In this document: positions 1 to 11,401 of the stretch, piece by piece
How positions within the stretch are numbered: the stretch's first letter is position 1
Layout of the letters: the number at the start of each line of letters is the position of its first letter
Source: Achatina immaculata
Taxonomy: Eukaryota > Mollusca > Gastropoda > Stylommatophora > Achatinidae
NCBI GenBank assembly: GCA_009760885.1
Contig: CM019704.1
Coordinates: 13,871,803 to 13,935,802, forward strand
Length of the DNA: 64,000 nucleotides
Direction: 5' to 3'
Notes under the pieces: generated by a model
Told to the model about the DNA's origin: nothing
Seen by the model: the letters and a program-made list of their open reading frames with translations, nothing else
The model's database searches: none
Position numbers and translations under genes: made by a program

Positions 1-1380
1 TCGAACAGCGACAGAGAAAAGTAGGTAGGAAAAAAAGGAAGAGAAAGGTATGAAACTTCCATGACACTAGAACAAGACGCGGACAAAAGTAAACAGTGGA
101 AACAATGAATAGAAAAAGACGAGACTCAGTGACGCTGAGATATAGGTAACACAAGAGACGGACGCCAAAAAGTAGAACGGTTCAGTGATAACAAAGCAGT
201 GACTGGATGTTGACACGTGTAAACAAAATAGAAAAATACGAATAGAAAAGGCAGACACAATGAAAAAGCGAGGACACAATAAAACATCCGACATGAAAGA
301 AGAAGATGACTTAGGTACACAACAATTGTATAGACGAAATTGACATAGACTGACACGCGTTAGGACGCTATTGCACACGGTTTTTAAATAAAGGAGTAAC
401 CAACTCGGCCAGCTGACCAATTAAATATTTAGAGGCGTGCCCTATTGGACAGTTGACTTACGACATATAAGTCACGGGGCAGTTTGAATGACGGACAATC
501 AGAACGCTCATGGGAACCAGTGGACATCTGAAGGGTGGAGTCAAAATACTTATTGGTTAATCCATCAAGCTGGACTTGAAGATAAAAAGGTAAACGGAAA
601 GACAGGAGGGACCAAGAAAGAACCAAGAAGTACGGAAGTAGAGGAGAGGAGACAAAGGAGGGAGCCCGAAGACAGAATAACAGATCATCTAGGAACCAAG
701 AAGTACGGAAAGAGAAGAGAGGAAACAAAGGAGGGAGCCCGAAGATGGAAGAACAGACAGAATAGGACGAAGAGGTACTGAAATCCTGGAGAGAGGAGAC
801 AAAGGAGGGAGCCCGAAGAGGGAAGAACAGGCAGTCTAGAACGAAGAAGACGGAGAAGTACGGAAGTACCGGAGAGGAAATCAGAAGATAGACAAAAGAA
901 GAAAGAGGACGAGACGATATAAAATCAGAAGTAGTGTTAGACGGAAGATGGTTTTCAAGTGATTAAGAAGAATTGCCACTTTTTAAACTTTGAGTACAGT
1001 GATTTTAGACAAGTAACTAGTTGGCCACGTGTTGCAGATGCGATATAATACTGAAATAGGAAATATTCTCGTATTAAGTGTAGAATGTTGCGAATTTGAG
1101 AAACTGAGAAATGCTCCATGTAGAATATGATAGAGTTTGATATTGTGAACAAATGATTAAGTGTTTCAATCCAAATGACGTAGTCGACAATACATCTTGA
1201 ACTTATTTGTCAGAATTAAATTAATTCTGTGAACGTTTCATAGGATTTGATCTAGTGATTGTGGTAAAGTTTTGTGAAACCTGTGATGTGTAAATCAAAG
1301 AGCATCCGTAAGATTCAGTACTATAGAACAATTCTATAATATAGAATTATTCAGAAATATATGATACACGAACTTCAATA
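1..1380. other. Purine-rich stretch with no supported gene
   Basis: The first 0.95 kb is strongly A/G biased on the plus strand. It has open frames on the other strand that look like composition artefacts: low-complexity Phe/Leu/Ser translations with no domain. I see no coding signal, splice structure or RNA gene. The only structure is the degenerate repeat at about 600-870. Confidence 0.6.
600..870. repeat. Degenerate ~73-bp tandem repeat
   Basis: A block containing ACAAAGGAGGGAGCCCGAAG recurs three times (about 651-670, 724-743, 797-817) at a spacing of about 73 bp. GGAACCAAGAAGTACGGAA-type flanks recur as well. It is a short, decayed minisatellite. Confidence 0.7.
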
Positions 1381-1383
1381 TTA

Positions 1384-1869
1384 TAGGACAGCGCCAGACC
1401 CCATTCTGTGCGTTACATCACACAGTTCCTGACCGCCAACAACATTCTCACCCTTCCCTGGTCATCAGTGTCTCCAGACATGAATCCGATCCAGCACCTA
1501 TTGGATGAGCTGCAAAGACTTGTTTGTCTCAGAAACGTTTCTCTAGCCAATCGTCGTGATCTGTGGCAGGCACTCCAGGAAGAGTTGGGCAGCCATCCCA
1601 CAGGCGCACATCAGAAATCTGATCACATCTATGCCCAGGAGATGCCAGTCGCTGATCGATGCAAGCGGACGCCACACACCATACTAACTTGAGAACCCCT
1701 GGAACTAAAAAACTATCGTCACACAGATGCAAGAAACTGGCAAGTGAGTGTTTAAACCCTTAGGTATTATTGTGAGCAATTTGAAAATTTTATTCATTCA
1801 ATTTAAAAAGCTATAGAATATCAAAGTTATGGCTAATATTGGGTCATCAGTGGTTATGCGTTTTTAATA

Positions 1870-1870
<1 letters not shown>
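1384..1870 (+). pseudogene. Tc1/mariner-like transposon, 5'-truncated 3' part
   Basis: The frame starts inside the catalytic core at the remnant of the second Asp region (SARPH) and continues through SPDMNPIQHLLDELQRLV, the Tc1 block around the third catalytic acid. Here the expected Glu of PIEH is Gln (PIQH). About 170 bp of 3' non-coding sequence follows, closely matching the 3' end of the fuller copy at 60464-61978. The last bases (…TTTTTAATAG) run straight into a TA microsatellite, as expected for an element that targets TA. Everything 5' of the second Asp is missing, so the piece cannot encode a working enzyme. Homology to the other copy is seen directly; the family is assigned from the DDE block. 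Confidence 0.85.
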
Positions 1871-1904
<34 letters not shown>

Positions 1905-1912
1905 GGATTAAG
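1871..1912. repeat. (TA)21 microsatellite
   Basis: An uninterrupted TA run immediately follows the Tc1-like 3' end. It may contain or derive from the TA target duplication. Confidence 0.95.
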
Positions 1913-1984
1913 ATTCACGTCTTTCGATACAATGGACGAGGCTCCCTCCATTGGATAGTATATCCAGGAGCCGTGACTGTGGCA

Positions 1985-2011
1985 CCCCCCCCCCCCCCCC
2001 CCCCCCCCCCC
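1985..2011. repeat. C27 homopolymer
   Basis: An unbroken run of 27 C on the plus strand. A G13 run lies at 2269-2281. Between and after them up to 2.68 kb I see no gene. Homopolymers this long are prone to sequencing-length error. Confidence 0.9.
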
Positions 2012-2677
2012 GCCCACCCAACTCGTCGCTGTGCGTCCGGGAGTGTTCTCTCTATAACGTCTTATTAAAAAAACAACAAAACTGTAAAACACAGGAATAA
2101 TTTGACCTCACTTGATACAAGACCCCTAATACTACAAAATGTCTCCCGGGTAAACAAGACATGAAAGTCCTTTAATCATGAAATCTGATCTGCGTCATAG
2201 TTTCTACTACATCTGGAAGGAATGTGAATAGCTCGTTCACGCAATTCTAAGCCCGAAACATGCGAGAAGGGGGGGGGGGGGAATCTGTCACGTAGTGCCC
2301 TCACATTTCTGGGCCACCACAGAATTTAAGGTAAGTATACTAAGACCTGTCCTCACTGCCTTTGTTTTTCGTATGGAAGCCACAGGTACCCATAATTTTA
2401 AGGCTGGGTTGACCCCCATGCCCGTCGGTCCTAAAAAAAGAATTCAGCCCGAGCACAAGTCGAACCAGGGAGCCTCGGAGTGAGGGCGAGTGCGTGTGAA
2501 AAAGATTGTTTAAAATATTTGAAATGAGCAGATATTGATTACACCAGTTTCGACTTCTTTAACATAACCTAACTTTGCCAACACGAAGTGAACTGAGAAT
2601 TTTCTTTCTACCCAGTTGGATAGAGCGTGCAGTCCTATTCAGTTGCCGTACGCCATTCAATTTAATTTGTATTAACT

Positions 2678-4357
2678 ACAATATCATTTCAATGTACAGT
2701 GGCGTACAATATAATTTCAGTGAACAGTAGCGTACAATATAATTTCAGTGAACAGTAGCGTAAAATATAATTTCAGTGAACAGTAGCGTACAATATAATT
2801 TCAGTGAACAGTAGCGTACAATATAATTTCAGTGAACAGTAGCGTACAATATCATTTCAGTGAACAGTAGTGTACAATATCATTTCAGTGAACAGTAGCG
2901 TACAATATCACTTCAATGAACAGTAACGTACAATATCATTTCAGTGAACAGTAGCGTACAATATCATTTCAATAAACAGTAGCGTACAATATCATGTCAG
3001 TGAACAGTAGCGTACAATATCATTTCAGTGAACAGTAGCGTACAATATCATTTCAATAAACAGTAGCGTACATTATCATTTCAATAAACAGTAGCGTACA
3101 ATATCACTTCAATGAACAGTAGCGTACAATATCACTTCAATGAACAGTAGCGTACAATATCACTTCAATGAACAGTAGCGTACAATATCACTTCAATGAA
3201 CAGTAGCGTACAATATCATTTCAGTGAACAGTAGCGTACAATATCATTTCAGTGAACAGTAGCGTACAATATCATTTCAGTGAACAGTAGCGTACAATAT
3301 CATTTCAGTGAACAGTAGCGTACAATATCATTTCAGTGAACAGTAGCGTACAATATCATTTCAGTGAACAGTAGCGTACAATATCATTTCAGTGAACAGT
3401 AGCGTACAATATCATTTCAGTGAACAGTAGCGTACAATATCATTTCAGTGAACAGTGGTGTACAGTGCCATTTCAGTGAACAGTAGCGTACAATATCACT
3501 TCAATGAACAGTGGTGTACAGTGCCATTTCAGTGAACAGTAGCGTACAATATCATTTCAATGAACAGTAGCGTACAATATCACTTCAATGAACAGTGGTG
3601 TACAGTGCCATTTCAGTGAACAGTAGCGTACAATATCACTTCAATGAACAGTGGTGTACAGTGCCATTTCAGTGAACAGTAGCGTACAATATCACTTCAA
3701 TGAACAGTGGTGTACAGTGCCATTTCAGTGAACAGTAGCGTACAATATCACTTCAATGAACAGTGGTGTACAGTGACATTTCAGTGAACAGTAGCGTACA
3801 ATATCATTTCAATAAACAGTAGCGTACAATATCATTTCAATAAACAGTAGCGTACAATATCATTTCAATAAACAGTAGCGTACATTATCATTTCAATAAA
3901 CAGTAGCGTACAATATCATTTCAATAAACAGTAGCGTACATTATCATTTCAATAAACAGTAGCGTACAATATCATTTCAATAAACAGTAGCGTACATTAT
4001 CATTTCAGTGAACAGTAGCGTACAATATCATTTCAATAAACAGTAGCGTACATTATCATTTCAATAAACAGTAGCGTACAATATCATTTCAATAAACAGT
4101 AGCGTACATTATCATTTCAATAAACAGTAGCGTACAATATCATTTCAATAAACAGTAGCGTACATTATCATTTCAGTGAACAGTAGCGTACAGTATCATT
4201 TCAATAAACAGTAGCGTACAATATCATTTCAATAAACAGTAGCGTACAATATCATTTCAATAAACAGTAGCGTACATTATCATTTCAGTGAACAGTAGCG
4301 TACATTATCATTTCAGTGAACAGTAGCGTACAGTATCATTTCAGTGAACAGTAGCGT
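2678..4357. repeat. 28-bp satellite array, about 60 units
   Basis: Units read CAATATCATTTCAGTGAACAG followed by TAGCGTA, and the period is exactly 28 bp (e.g. 3241 to 3269). The span of 1680 bp equals 60 units without indels. At least five variants occur, differing at the ATCATT/ATAATT/ATCACT, CAGTG/CAATG/CAATA, CAATA/CATTA and AGTAGCG/AGTGGTG positions. Variants are clustered: homogeneous CATTTCAGTG units at about 3210-3460, then alternating dimers at about 3460-3780 and about 3830-4180. No long ORF crosses it. Confidence 0.97.
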
Positions 4358-4359
4358 GT

Positions 4360-5024
4360 GGTTTCTATTATTTTGATGTTAAAGTTTGAAGACAGAAATT
4401 AACGGGATTTTCCCCAATCCTGTATATATATATATTTTTTTTTTAATTATTATTTTTTCCCTGTATTTTTCATATTTTCTCACAACCGTTCTTTAGAAGA
4501 AACCTTCCCTAATTTGAGTCGCGACCTGAGCTTGAGAACCGCTTCACTAGCGCACGCATGAAATTTTAAACAGTGCCATTTTACCGTGCACGTGCCTGTT
4601 GTTTCCACGCTACGTGCTAAAAATATTTGTTTCGTGTAATTTTCTATGCAATTTCCTACTGACCGATTTTCTGTTGCTAAAGTAATACTTTTTATCGTTT
4701 GCTTCTAAAACTGTCGTTCCCTGTACATTTTTATTAGACTCTTAACTTGCGACCTTCTTCTTCTGTGAGCAGTCGCTGAATTCAGCAGCCTTCAGTGTCA
4801 TTGAGACTCACTGCTTCAGACTTCCTTTCTGTCCTTGATCGTTTTCTTGCCAATCATCCGTTCCAAGAGCGCCTATATCTTCTCCAGTAAGAACTTGCGA
4901 CCAATTTTGTGAATTTATATCTGAGAAAATGGCTCCATAATGCATGTCTTGTCTTTTAAAAAAATCATGCGTCGTTTAAATAAAAATAAATATGTGATTA
5001 ATCGCCTGATTAATGTCAACTGTA
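4360..5024. other. No gene seen
   Basis: AT-rich single-copy-looking sequence with a short TA run near 4424 and a T run near 4436. Nothing recognisable. Confidence 0.5.
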
Positions 5025-6505
5025 CTACTGGTCAAAAGTTAAGGGCCACTTGCTAAAATCTTATCCTAAAAAATAATACGCAGCCGTCAGAAAAATTAAT
5101 ATAAGAATTAACTGCATTTAAAATCCAACAAATTCATACAACTCTTAGGCAAATGCGATAATCACCACCAAAGTTATAAGAATGAAAAGTCCCTTATCAA
5201 TCATCATAAAGGTCACAATATAAGCACTGTTACATTTGACATGTGAAAATCCGGTATAACCACCATCTGTGGTCAATGCAGTCGAAACGTTTTTGACGCA
5301 TGGAGTCAACAAGGGTTCTAAGAACGTTTCGCAGAATAGTCTTCAACTTTTGATGAAGAAACAGAGCCAGCTGTGCAGCATCAACTGGTGGAGGTTGATT
5401 AGTTGATACTCTCCGCCCAAGGATGTCCCAGATGTGTTCAATGGGAGCAAGATCTTGACGATTACCTGGTGTTGTCATTAGCGATAAAGATGAGGTCGAG
5501 CATTGTCATCCTGCAAGACTACATCACCACGCATGACCTTCAGAGCAGGATGATTAAGAGGTCGCAATATCCCATCTTGCCAGTATGCCATTGATGACAT
5601 GAAGAGGGGTCTTGTCTTGTTGACTGAAGCCGCCCCAGACCTCCTCCATAGCGATCCACTTCTCGATTTGTGTCATCAGTAAAACGCTCTCCTTGCCCTT
5701 TCCGAACACGAACCCTGCCATTACTAAATGATAAAGTGAAGTGGGAATCATCTGATGTGCTCACGACACCAGACAAGACGGTGAGCTGGGGTGAGAGGGA
5801 TTCTGACTTGTGGTCTTCGTGAAGCAAGCTGAATCCACGTAAGTGTCTGTAAACTGTCAATCCGCTGCTGTTAATGTTTGAGTTATCATCAGCTGATGTC
5901 GCAGTGTGGTACAGGTGGCGGTATTGTGGCGAAAGGGAGACAACAATTGGTATTTGTCATCCTGCCGGCTCGTACAACGTGGACGCTTTCCGGTAGCTCT
6001 AAATTTCTTCTAAAGCCTTCAGATGGTAGAATGTGACACTTCCCAACGTCTTACAACTTGACAAGTGGATTCGCCATTCTCAGCCCATGCAACAGCCAGA
6101 AGGCGTTCTAGGGTGATAAGACTCCTCTGGGGCATGGTTTTGCAACTGGCAAAAGTGTCTTTCTGTCACCAATTTTAAAACGAATGAAAAGTGGCATCTG
6201 TTCAGCAAGAGTCCCTATTGCACCTGCATCAGGAATCAGCATGATTTTTTTTTTACTTGCATGGGTTGGCGGAGAGTGTGAATCATACTCCAAATTTACG
6301 CTTAATATAATGTTACTGCACGTGATTTTTAAACCTACTATGATAATAAGTGAGTACTTTTCATACCTCACATGCATATAAAATGACTGTTTGTGGATGG
6401 CACTGAAACAAATATCAGCGAAATTATTCTTTACCTTATCAATATACTAGCTGATATAAAAATGTGTTGAAGATAAAGGGGTAGCCCTTAACTTTTGTGC
6501 AGTAG
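5025..6505 (-). mobile_element. Tc1/mariner-like transposon with terminal inverted repeats
   Basis: The left end CTACTGGTCAAAAGTTAAGG and the reverse complement of the right end, CTACTGCACAAAAGTTAAGG, match over about 24 bp. Each end is flanked by TA (5023-5024 and 6506-6507), the standard Tc1/mariner target duplication. The length of 1481 bp is normal for the group. The transposase remnant lies inside on the minus strand. Ends and target duplication are seen directly; superfamily assignment also rests on the APIEHIWDILGRRV block. Confidence 0.9.
5230..6135 (-). pseudogene. Tc1-like transposase, broken by frameshifts and stops
   Basis: Reading leftward from an ATG at 6135, the N-terminus (MPQRSLITLERLLAVAWAEN, then CQVVRRWEVSHSTI) looks like the paired-type helix-turn-helix of Tc1 transposases. 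In-frame stops follow. Further on comes DDSHFTLSFSNGRVRV, corresponding to the usual DESRF…DGR block around the first catalytic Asp. A weak remnant of the GGG.W.GF block follows. The last 82 residues (5230-5478) carry DLAPIEHIWDILGRRV with the third catalytic Glu retained. The intact enzyme would be about 340 residues in one frame; here it is split over at least two frames. It is a dead copy, and the window shows no active relative with the same inverted repeats. Confidence 0.85.
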
Positions 6506-6509
6506 TATA

Positions 6510-7230
6510 TTTCTAAAATGCTAACCGCATGAAATTCTTTTTCCTAAGAGCCACAGCCGTTTTTACTTGTAAATTGTCTTGTCTTGTCTTGTCCCGTGTA
6601 ACCTTTAGTGTTGGAGGACATATGGATCTCTTGATAAGATTGGGCGGTTTACTTCATATAAAGGGATATTTAATGTTTCTGTTCTCTCCTCCATCCACCT
6701 CCTTCCTGAGCTACCTCGCTCTGTTTCCTACAGTTCTTTATATTAGTTTGTGTGTTAATGTACAACGAAATGCGAATTTAATCTTTTCGAAATGTGAACT
6801 ATTGAGCAAGACAGGAGTGAGACAGTTTACCAGAACATGCCGAACAAATCTGATTGCAGTAGTTCTAAACGCAAAGAATATTGATTTGTTTTACCGCTGA
6901 CGTGTGTTTTTAGTTCTAAAATAAATAAATACGTTTTAAATAAATTTAAATGTTTCGAAAATACAGTGAATAGGGAAACCGCTATGTACCTAAAAAATAC
7001 CTTACAGGCTCAGAGAAATGAAAATCAGGCAAGTAAGAGGCACATTAAAACCTCTAAGCTCCTGCTGCCTTGTGGACAGGACAATCAGGAACAGCCTAAA
7101 ACGATAGCACAACAAAAGTCACAAACTGAGCAGATGGAAAATATCAAAGAACGAGATGTTTTTACAAGCACAACCGCCAAAGCCTGCTGACACGGCACAT
7201 GATGATAACAAATAAGCTAATCTTCAGAAT
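6510..7230. other. No supported gene
   Basis: A 123-residue frame at 6529-6900 is open but has no recognisable domain, repeat or convincing composition. I do not call it a gene. The rest is AT-rich and featureless. Confidence 0.5.
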
Positions 7231-7234
7231 TCAA

Positions 7235-7400
7235 ATCCCCTTAATCGTCCAACTATCCATGTCCTTGAACGATGGTCGACTAAGCTATCACTTGCCTAAT
7301 GGCGTCTTACATGGCAGCAAGAAATTCTCTCCACTTCTCACGGTCTGTAGCCAGCTCTTACCTCTTGAGCTGTGGCTCAGCCTTGGCGTTTGAACATGAC
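7235..7400 (-). pseudogene. LINE 3'-end fragment (KWREF type)
   Basis: On the minus strand this matches the 3' end of the fragment at 25230-25720: shared AAATTCTCTCCACTTCTC and CGGTCT, the complement of codons for D-R-E-K-W-R-E-F, then GGCGTCTT and CGACTAAGC. Only the last codons and the 3' untranslated part remain. At 7277-7284 it keeps the uninterrupted GACTAAGC that is split by a MITE in the other copy. Confidence 0.65.
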
Positions 7401-7959
7401 GGTGACTCCAGTTTTCTGAAGGTTCGTTATTTCTTGCCGAGGCTGATTCGTCCTGCCTATTTTCGCTTTATTCTTATTGAATCCTTCCTCCTTGTTATAA
7501 ATTTTCATGAGATTTCTGTTTAAAATATGGTGCTTCTGTTTGTGCACTAGAGAACTAGACTGTGCGTTAGTGAACTAGACTGTTCAGCTAAGCTCCTAAA
7601 GTTCTCTGCCAGTATGATTCTTAGTCAACTTCTCTTTTACTAGTTTTGACAGAATCTACGTGCCTGGCACAGTGGGCTGGAGTTTTAGTGCGTTGGTAGC
7701 CTCTGTGGTTGCACCGTGATCTGTTCTTCTCTCTTGTTTCATTTATGTTACTTTAATTTCTTGGCTACAGTTTTTATTTCGGTCATTACTTACGTGTAAG
7801 TCCTTCTTGTTTATTGCTTGTTTCATGTTTTATTCCATATATATTCATGCGAGCGTTTTGATTTCAGTATTTCTTGCATCCAGAAACATTTTCAAGTCTT
7901 TATTTCAGTTATTGCCGAACCACTAACAGTTATTCCGTGCTTGTTATAACTTGTAAAAT

Positions 7960-9190
7960 CATCAACTGAATTGTACCAAAACTTGAGGAAAAACTTTGGA
8001 AAGAGCAGGCAGGATTTAGGAAAGGAAGATCATGCATAGACCACATATTTGTACTTAGACAAATATTAGAACAGGCAAATGAGTGGCATAGCACAACATA
8101 TGCATTATTCATAGATTTTGAGAAAGCCTTTGACAGTGTCAACAGAAATGCACTGTGGAAAATCCTAAGATGGCATGGCCTCCCCCATAAAATAGTTAAT
8201 GTAATCAAAGCCCTATACGAGGGTTTTCAGTGCAAAGTTATCTCTGGGAACATACCTCCAGCAGCTTTAGGGTACAAACAGGAGTGAAACAGGGATGTGT
8301 ACTATCACCAACATTATTTATCTTGGCAGTAGACTGGTTCATGAAGGAGGCAACATAAGACAAACGCAGAGGATTACAATGGACCCTTGACATAGTGCTG
8401 GAGGACCTTGACTTTGCGGACGACATTTGTCTATTATCAAGCAGTCACAAAGATATGCAAGATAAAATAAACAAGCTAACTCAGAATGCAAACAACATAG
8501 GACTAAAGATCAACGTAGGAAAGACAAAGTTAATGAAGCAAAATGTGAACAACAGAAATGTACTCAGAGTAGATAACAAGTTAATGAAGGAGGTCAACGA
8601 ATTTGTATACCTTGGCAGCAGAGTAGTAGAAAATGGAGACAGCACAGAGGACATCAAAAGCAGACTTACTAGAGCAAACCAGGCTTTTGCAATGCTGCAG
8701 ACTATATGGAAATAAAAAAAAACTAAGTATAAATATGAAAATCAGGATATTTAAGAGTAATGTTCTAAGTGTACTACTCTATGGAAGTGAATGCTGGAAA
8801 ATCACCAAAACCATAGAAAACAAGTTGAATTCTTTCCAGACTAAATGTTTACGAAGAATTAGAAAAATATTTTGGCCAAACACCATAAGAAATAACATCT
8901 TGTTGGCAGAGATGCAGATGAAGCCACTGACAGTAATTATTGAGGAAAGACGCTGGCGATGGTTGGAACATGTGCTCCGAATGACTGATAACTCACTACC
9001 AAAAACAGCACTAAGATGGACACCACAGGGGAACAGAAGTAAGGGTAGACCAAAAGAGACATGGAGAAGAACAACAGAAAGGATGTTGAGCAATAGAGGG
9101 CTCACCTGGGCAAGAGCAGAAAAAAAGGCAAAGGACAGGCATTTGTGGAAAACCCCTGCGGAAGCCCCATGTGCCCTGGGCACTTAAGGT
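7960..9190 (+). pseudogene. Non-LTR retrotransposon reverse transcriptase (family 1), 5'-truncated
   Basis: The sequence starts inside the reverse transcriptase domain at EKLWKEQAGFRKGRSCIDH. It continues through FIDFEKAFDSVNR and TGVKQGCVLSPTLF to the catalytic LDFADDICLLSS (FADD form of YxDD, near 8410). Downstream are VYLGSRVVENGDSTEDI, LLYGSECWKITK and the C-terminal segment RSKGRPKETWRRTTERML, ending in a stop near 9187. Frameshifts occur near 8258 and near 8712 (an A run after the codons for TIWK), with an extra stop before the FADD block. The endonuclease half is absent, as expected from 5' truncation during target-primed reverse transcription. A related internally deleted copy is at 48130-48646. 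I place it with endonuclease-bearing RTE-like LINEs; the exact clade is not certain. Confidence 0.9.
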
Positions 9191-9199
9191 TCAGAGAGA

Positions 9200-10475
9200 G
9201 ATAACTTGTAAAACATTAATGTGTGTGAAAAGTTCATGTATATAATTTGCTGGACAAAAGGACATGAAAAAAGGTCTTTAAATCGTATATAAAAGTGTGA
9301 TTCCTAGGTATAAGGAAATGATCTTATTTCTGAAAACGAAGCCCCTGCAAGTAAACATTTCATATCAGTGCAATCGTTTAAAATGACCCAGAGTAGACTG
9401 GTCAGTAGTGTACCTGCCCTCTCAGATTATTTATGGATACACTAGCGGCATAATCCAGTCGACCAGTTCTAGAAATGTGGGACCTGACATAATCGTGACA
9501 AGCTTCCAGAGAACGGAGGATACCGGACTGCATAGTGGAGACAATGTGCACACGTCTGTCGACGAAAGGAAGGAAAGAAACAGGATATTATCCTCGTTTT
9601 TTTTCCCCCATGAATAAGAGACTTCACTCAAGGACTGCACGGAAAAACAGACCGTGAGTGTATAAATAAGGGGTGGCCAAATCCCGGCCGGCGAGCCACA
9701 TGCGACTCTTTGACATGTATAATGTGCGGCTCGCGGAATGATCTTGGCTGACTCCCTTTTTACGTCACAATTAATGAAAAAGATAAATTAAAAATAATTC
9801 AATCTGTGTAATTATTTAGCATGCACAAACTGAGATTAAAAATGTAAGGTTAATGTTCACGGTGTGTAAAGATGTTGGAGAATTTAAGTGCTAATCCCAG
9901 TGCTAGGTCTGAGTCGGGGATTAAATAAATCTGAGAACAGCAAAGATTACAATTATGCTGGAGAATCAGTAATCCTACAATCAGTGCTGACTATGAAAAT
10001 CATATTATCATATATTTCTTAATAGGTTATAGGATTTTAATAATAACATCTACGTGTACCCCCCAAAAAAAACCTGTGCATAATATATGTTTCATGTTTG
10101 GCAGCTTTCAGACATCTGTGGTTTATCGTATGTGTTCATTACCTTTAAGCAAGTTTGGCTATCTCAGGTATGTAAGGTAGTATGCACTCACGTTAAGTAA
10201 AAATTGCATTCATCATTCATTATGGATTAAAACAAATCCGTGTGATTAATTATAAAATCTATACAAGGCAGAACTACTTCATGAATTCATCTAAATTTCT
10301 CTCTTTATGGCAAACTGTGGTGGTTCAATTGGATTCTGATGAGTTCTTAAGTACATTTTTCAGAATGTTCCTGTTCTATCCGTATAAATTGAATGAAACT
10401 TCAGAATTGTTCTTTCTCGTGTTTCTTTGTATTTAAATTCTTATTTTCTTGCTGAGTCGGGGGTGAAGACGCCCG
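9200..10475. other. No gene; one possible hAT end
   Basis: AT-rich sequence with no recognisable coding. Short frames at 9408-9617 and 10242-10436 have no domain features. The only recognisable item is the element-like stretch at 9668-9762. Confidence 0.5.
9668..9762. mobile_element. Possible hAT-type terminal fragment
   Basis: The text GGGGTGGCCAAA followed by GGCGAGCCACATGCGACTCT and TGCGGCTCGCGGAATGATC resembles the ends of hAT non-autonomous elements (GGGGTGGCCAA…GGCTCGCGAGCCACATG). I found no matching opposite end or 8-bp duplication, so this is a tentative family resemblance. Confidence 0.35.
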
Positions 10476-10479
10476 ATAA

Positions 10480-10742
10480 GGTAATCAGCGACCCATAGCT
10501 GACCAAGACCCTGTCCCACCTCTCCTTGGTACCCCTAGTAACAGGCACAGCAGGGATCGCCATAGTCCCCATGGTGGTGGAGTCTGCTAAAGAAGCATTG
10601 CACACCCCCTGCTTTTTAGGTGTGCTCCGTGACTGAAAAAGCAGCCGCCATAACCCGCTCCCACCCCGACACGATGCTGTGCCTCAACATCTCCACAGCA
10701 TCGGCTGCAAAGAACAATAGCTCGCAGTTACAGGGAGTTCGT
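10480..10742 (+). repeat. Dispersed ~260-bp repeat, copy 1
   Basis: The order of shared blocks is CTGACCAAGACCCTGTCCCA, CCCATGGTGGTGGAGTCTG, GACTGAAAAA, ACGATGCTGTGCCTCAACA and CAGCATCGGCTGC-AAAGAAC, ending AGCTCGCAGTTACAGGG. The same order recurs at 13165-13428 and 54005-54270, and inverted at 14620-14800 and 59757-59992. There is no clear tRNA promoter and no coding, so its class is unknown. Confidence 0.8.
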
Positions 10743-11400
10743 ACATGTACAGGTACAAGTTCTTACTGAGTTCTCCGTGTTTTCTTCTGTGCGTGAGTGA
10801 GATGAAAGATATTTCTGCAGCAGTGAATTAGAAATTCTTATTATTTAATTTCTTGGTTTGGGGGCGGGGGGTGCCAGGGATAAACCCAACGAAAAGGAGG
10901 TGGGGGGGTTGAGCTAAGCCTGGACACCCGTGGCCCAGGGTGTTGAACGAAGCCCAAGGCTCCTGAACTTTAACGATGTAATTGACACACATGACAGAAG
11001 AAATGCACGCAAAGGCATTTTGTAGTCGTCACAAAATTTCGTGTGTATAAAACAATAACAGAATAACCGCATCCATTTAAAATATAACATGTAAGTACTA
11101 CATGAAAGTTACTTTCTTTGCTTGTTTAGTGGGCCCGAGTAACTGACCCTAGGGCCCAACATGGCTTTCCACGGCTCTTAAGGAGGGAGATGACGACGTG
11201 GTATAATCACATTTTGTGGGATGGAGGGATTACAATTCATTAGCTTCCTTAAATTTACCTATCATGAACCATTTAGTGGGCTATTTATTTAAAAGAAAAT
11301 AAGATAAAAAAACTGAGACAGATTAGTTTGTTTTTTGTTTATTCGTAATTCCGAACTGCAGTAAATGCTAAGAATGTGATTTAGGTTTGGTGTGTAAAAT
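10743..11400. other. No gene seen
   Basis: A G-rich patch at 10858-10910 and AT-rich sequence beyond it. Nothing recognisable. Confidence 0.5.
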
Positions 11401-11401
11401 C

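Noticed and set aside
2678..4357. CRISPR-like array
   Set aside because: Units are contiguous 28-bp repeats with no unique spacers, and the genome is eukaryotic; it is a satellite.
6529..6900. 123-residue plus-strand frame
   Set aside because: No recognisable domain, ordinary AT-rich composition, and it starts just outside a transposon end.
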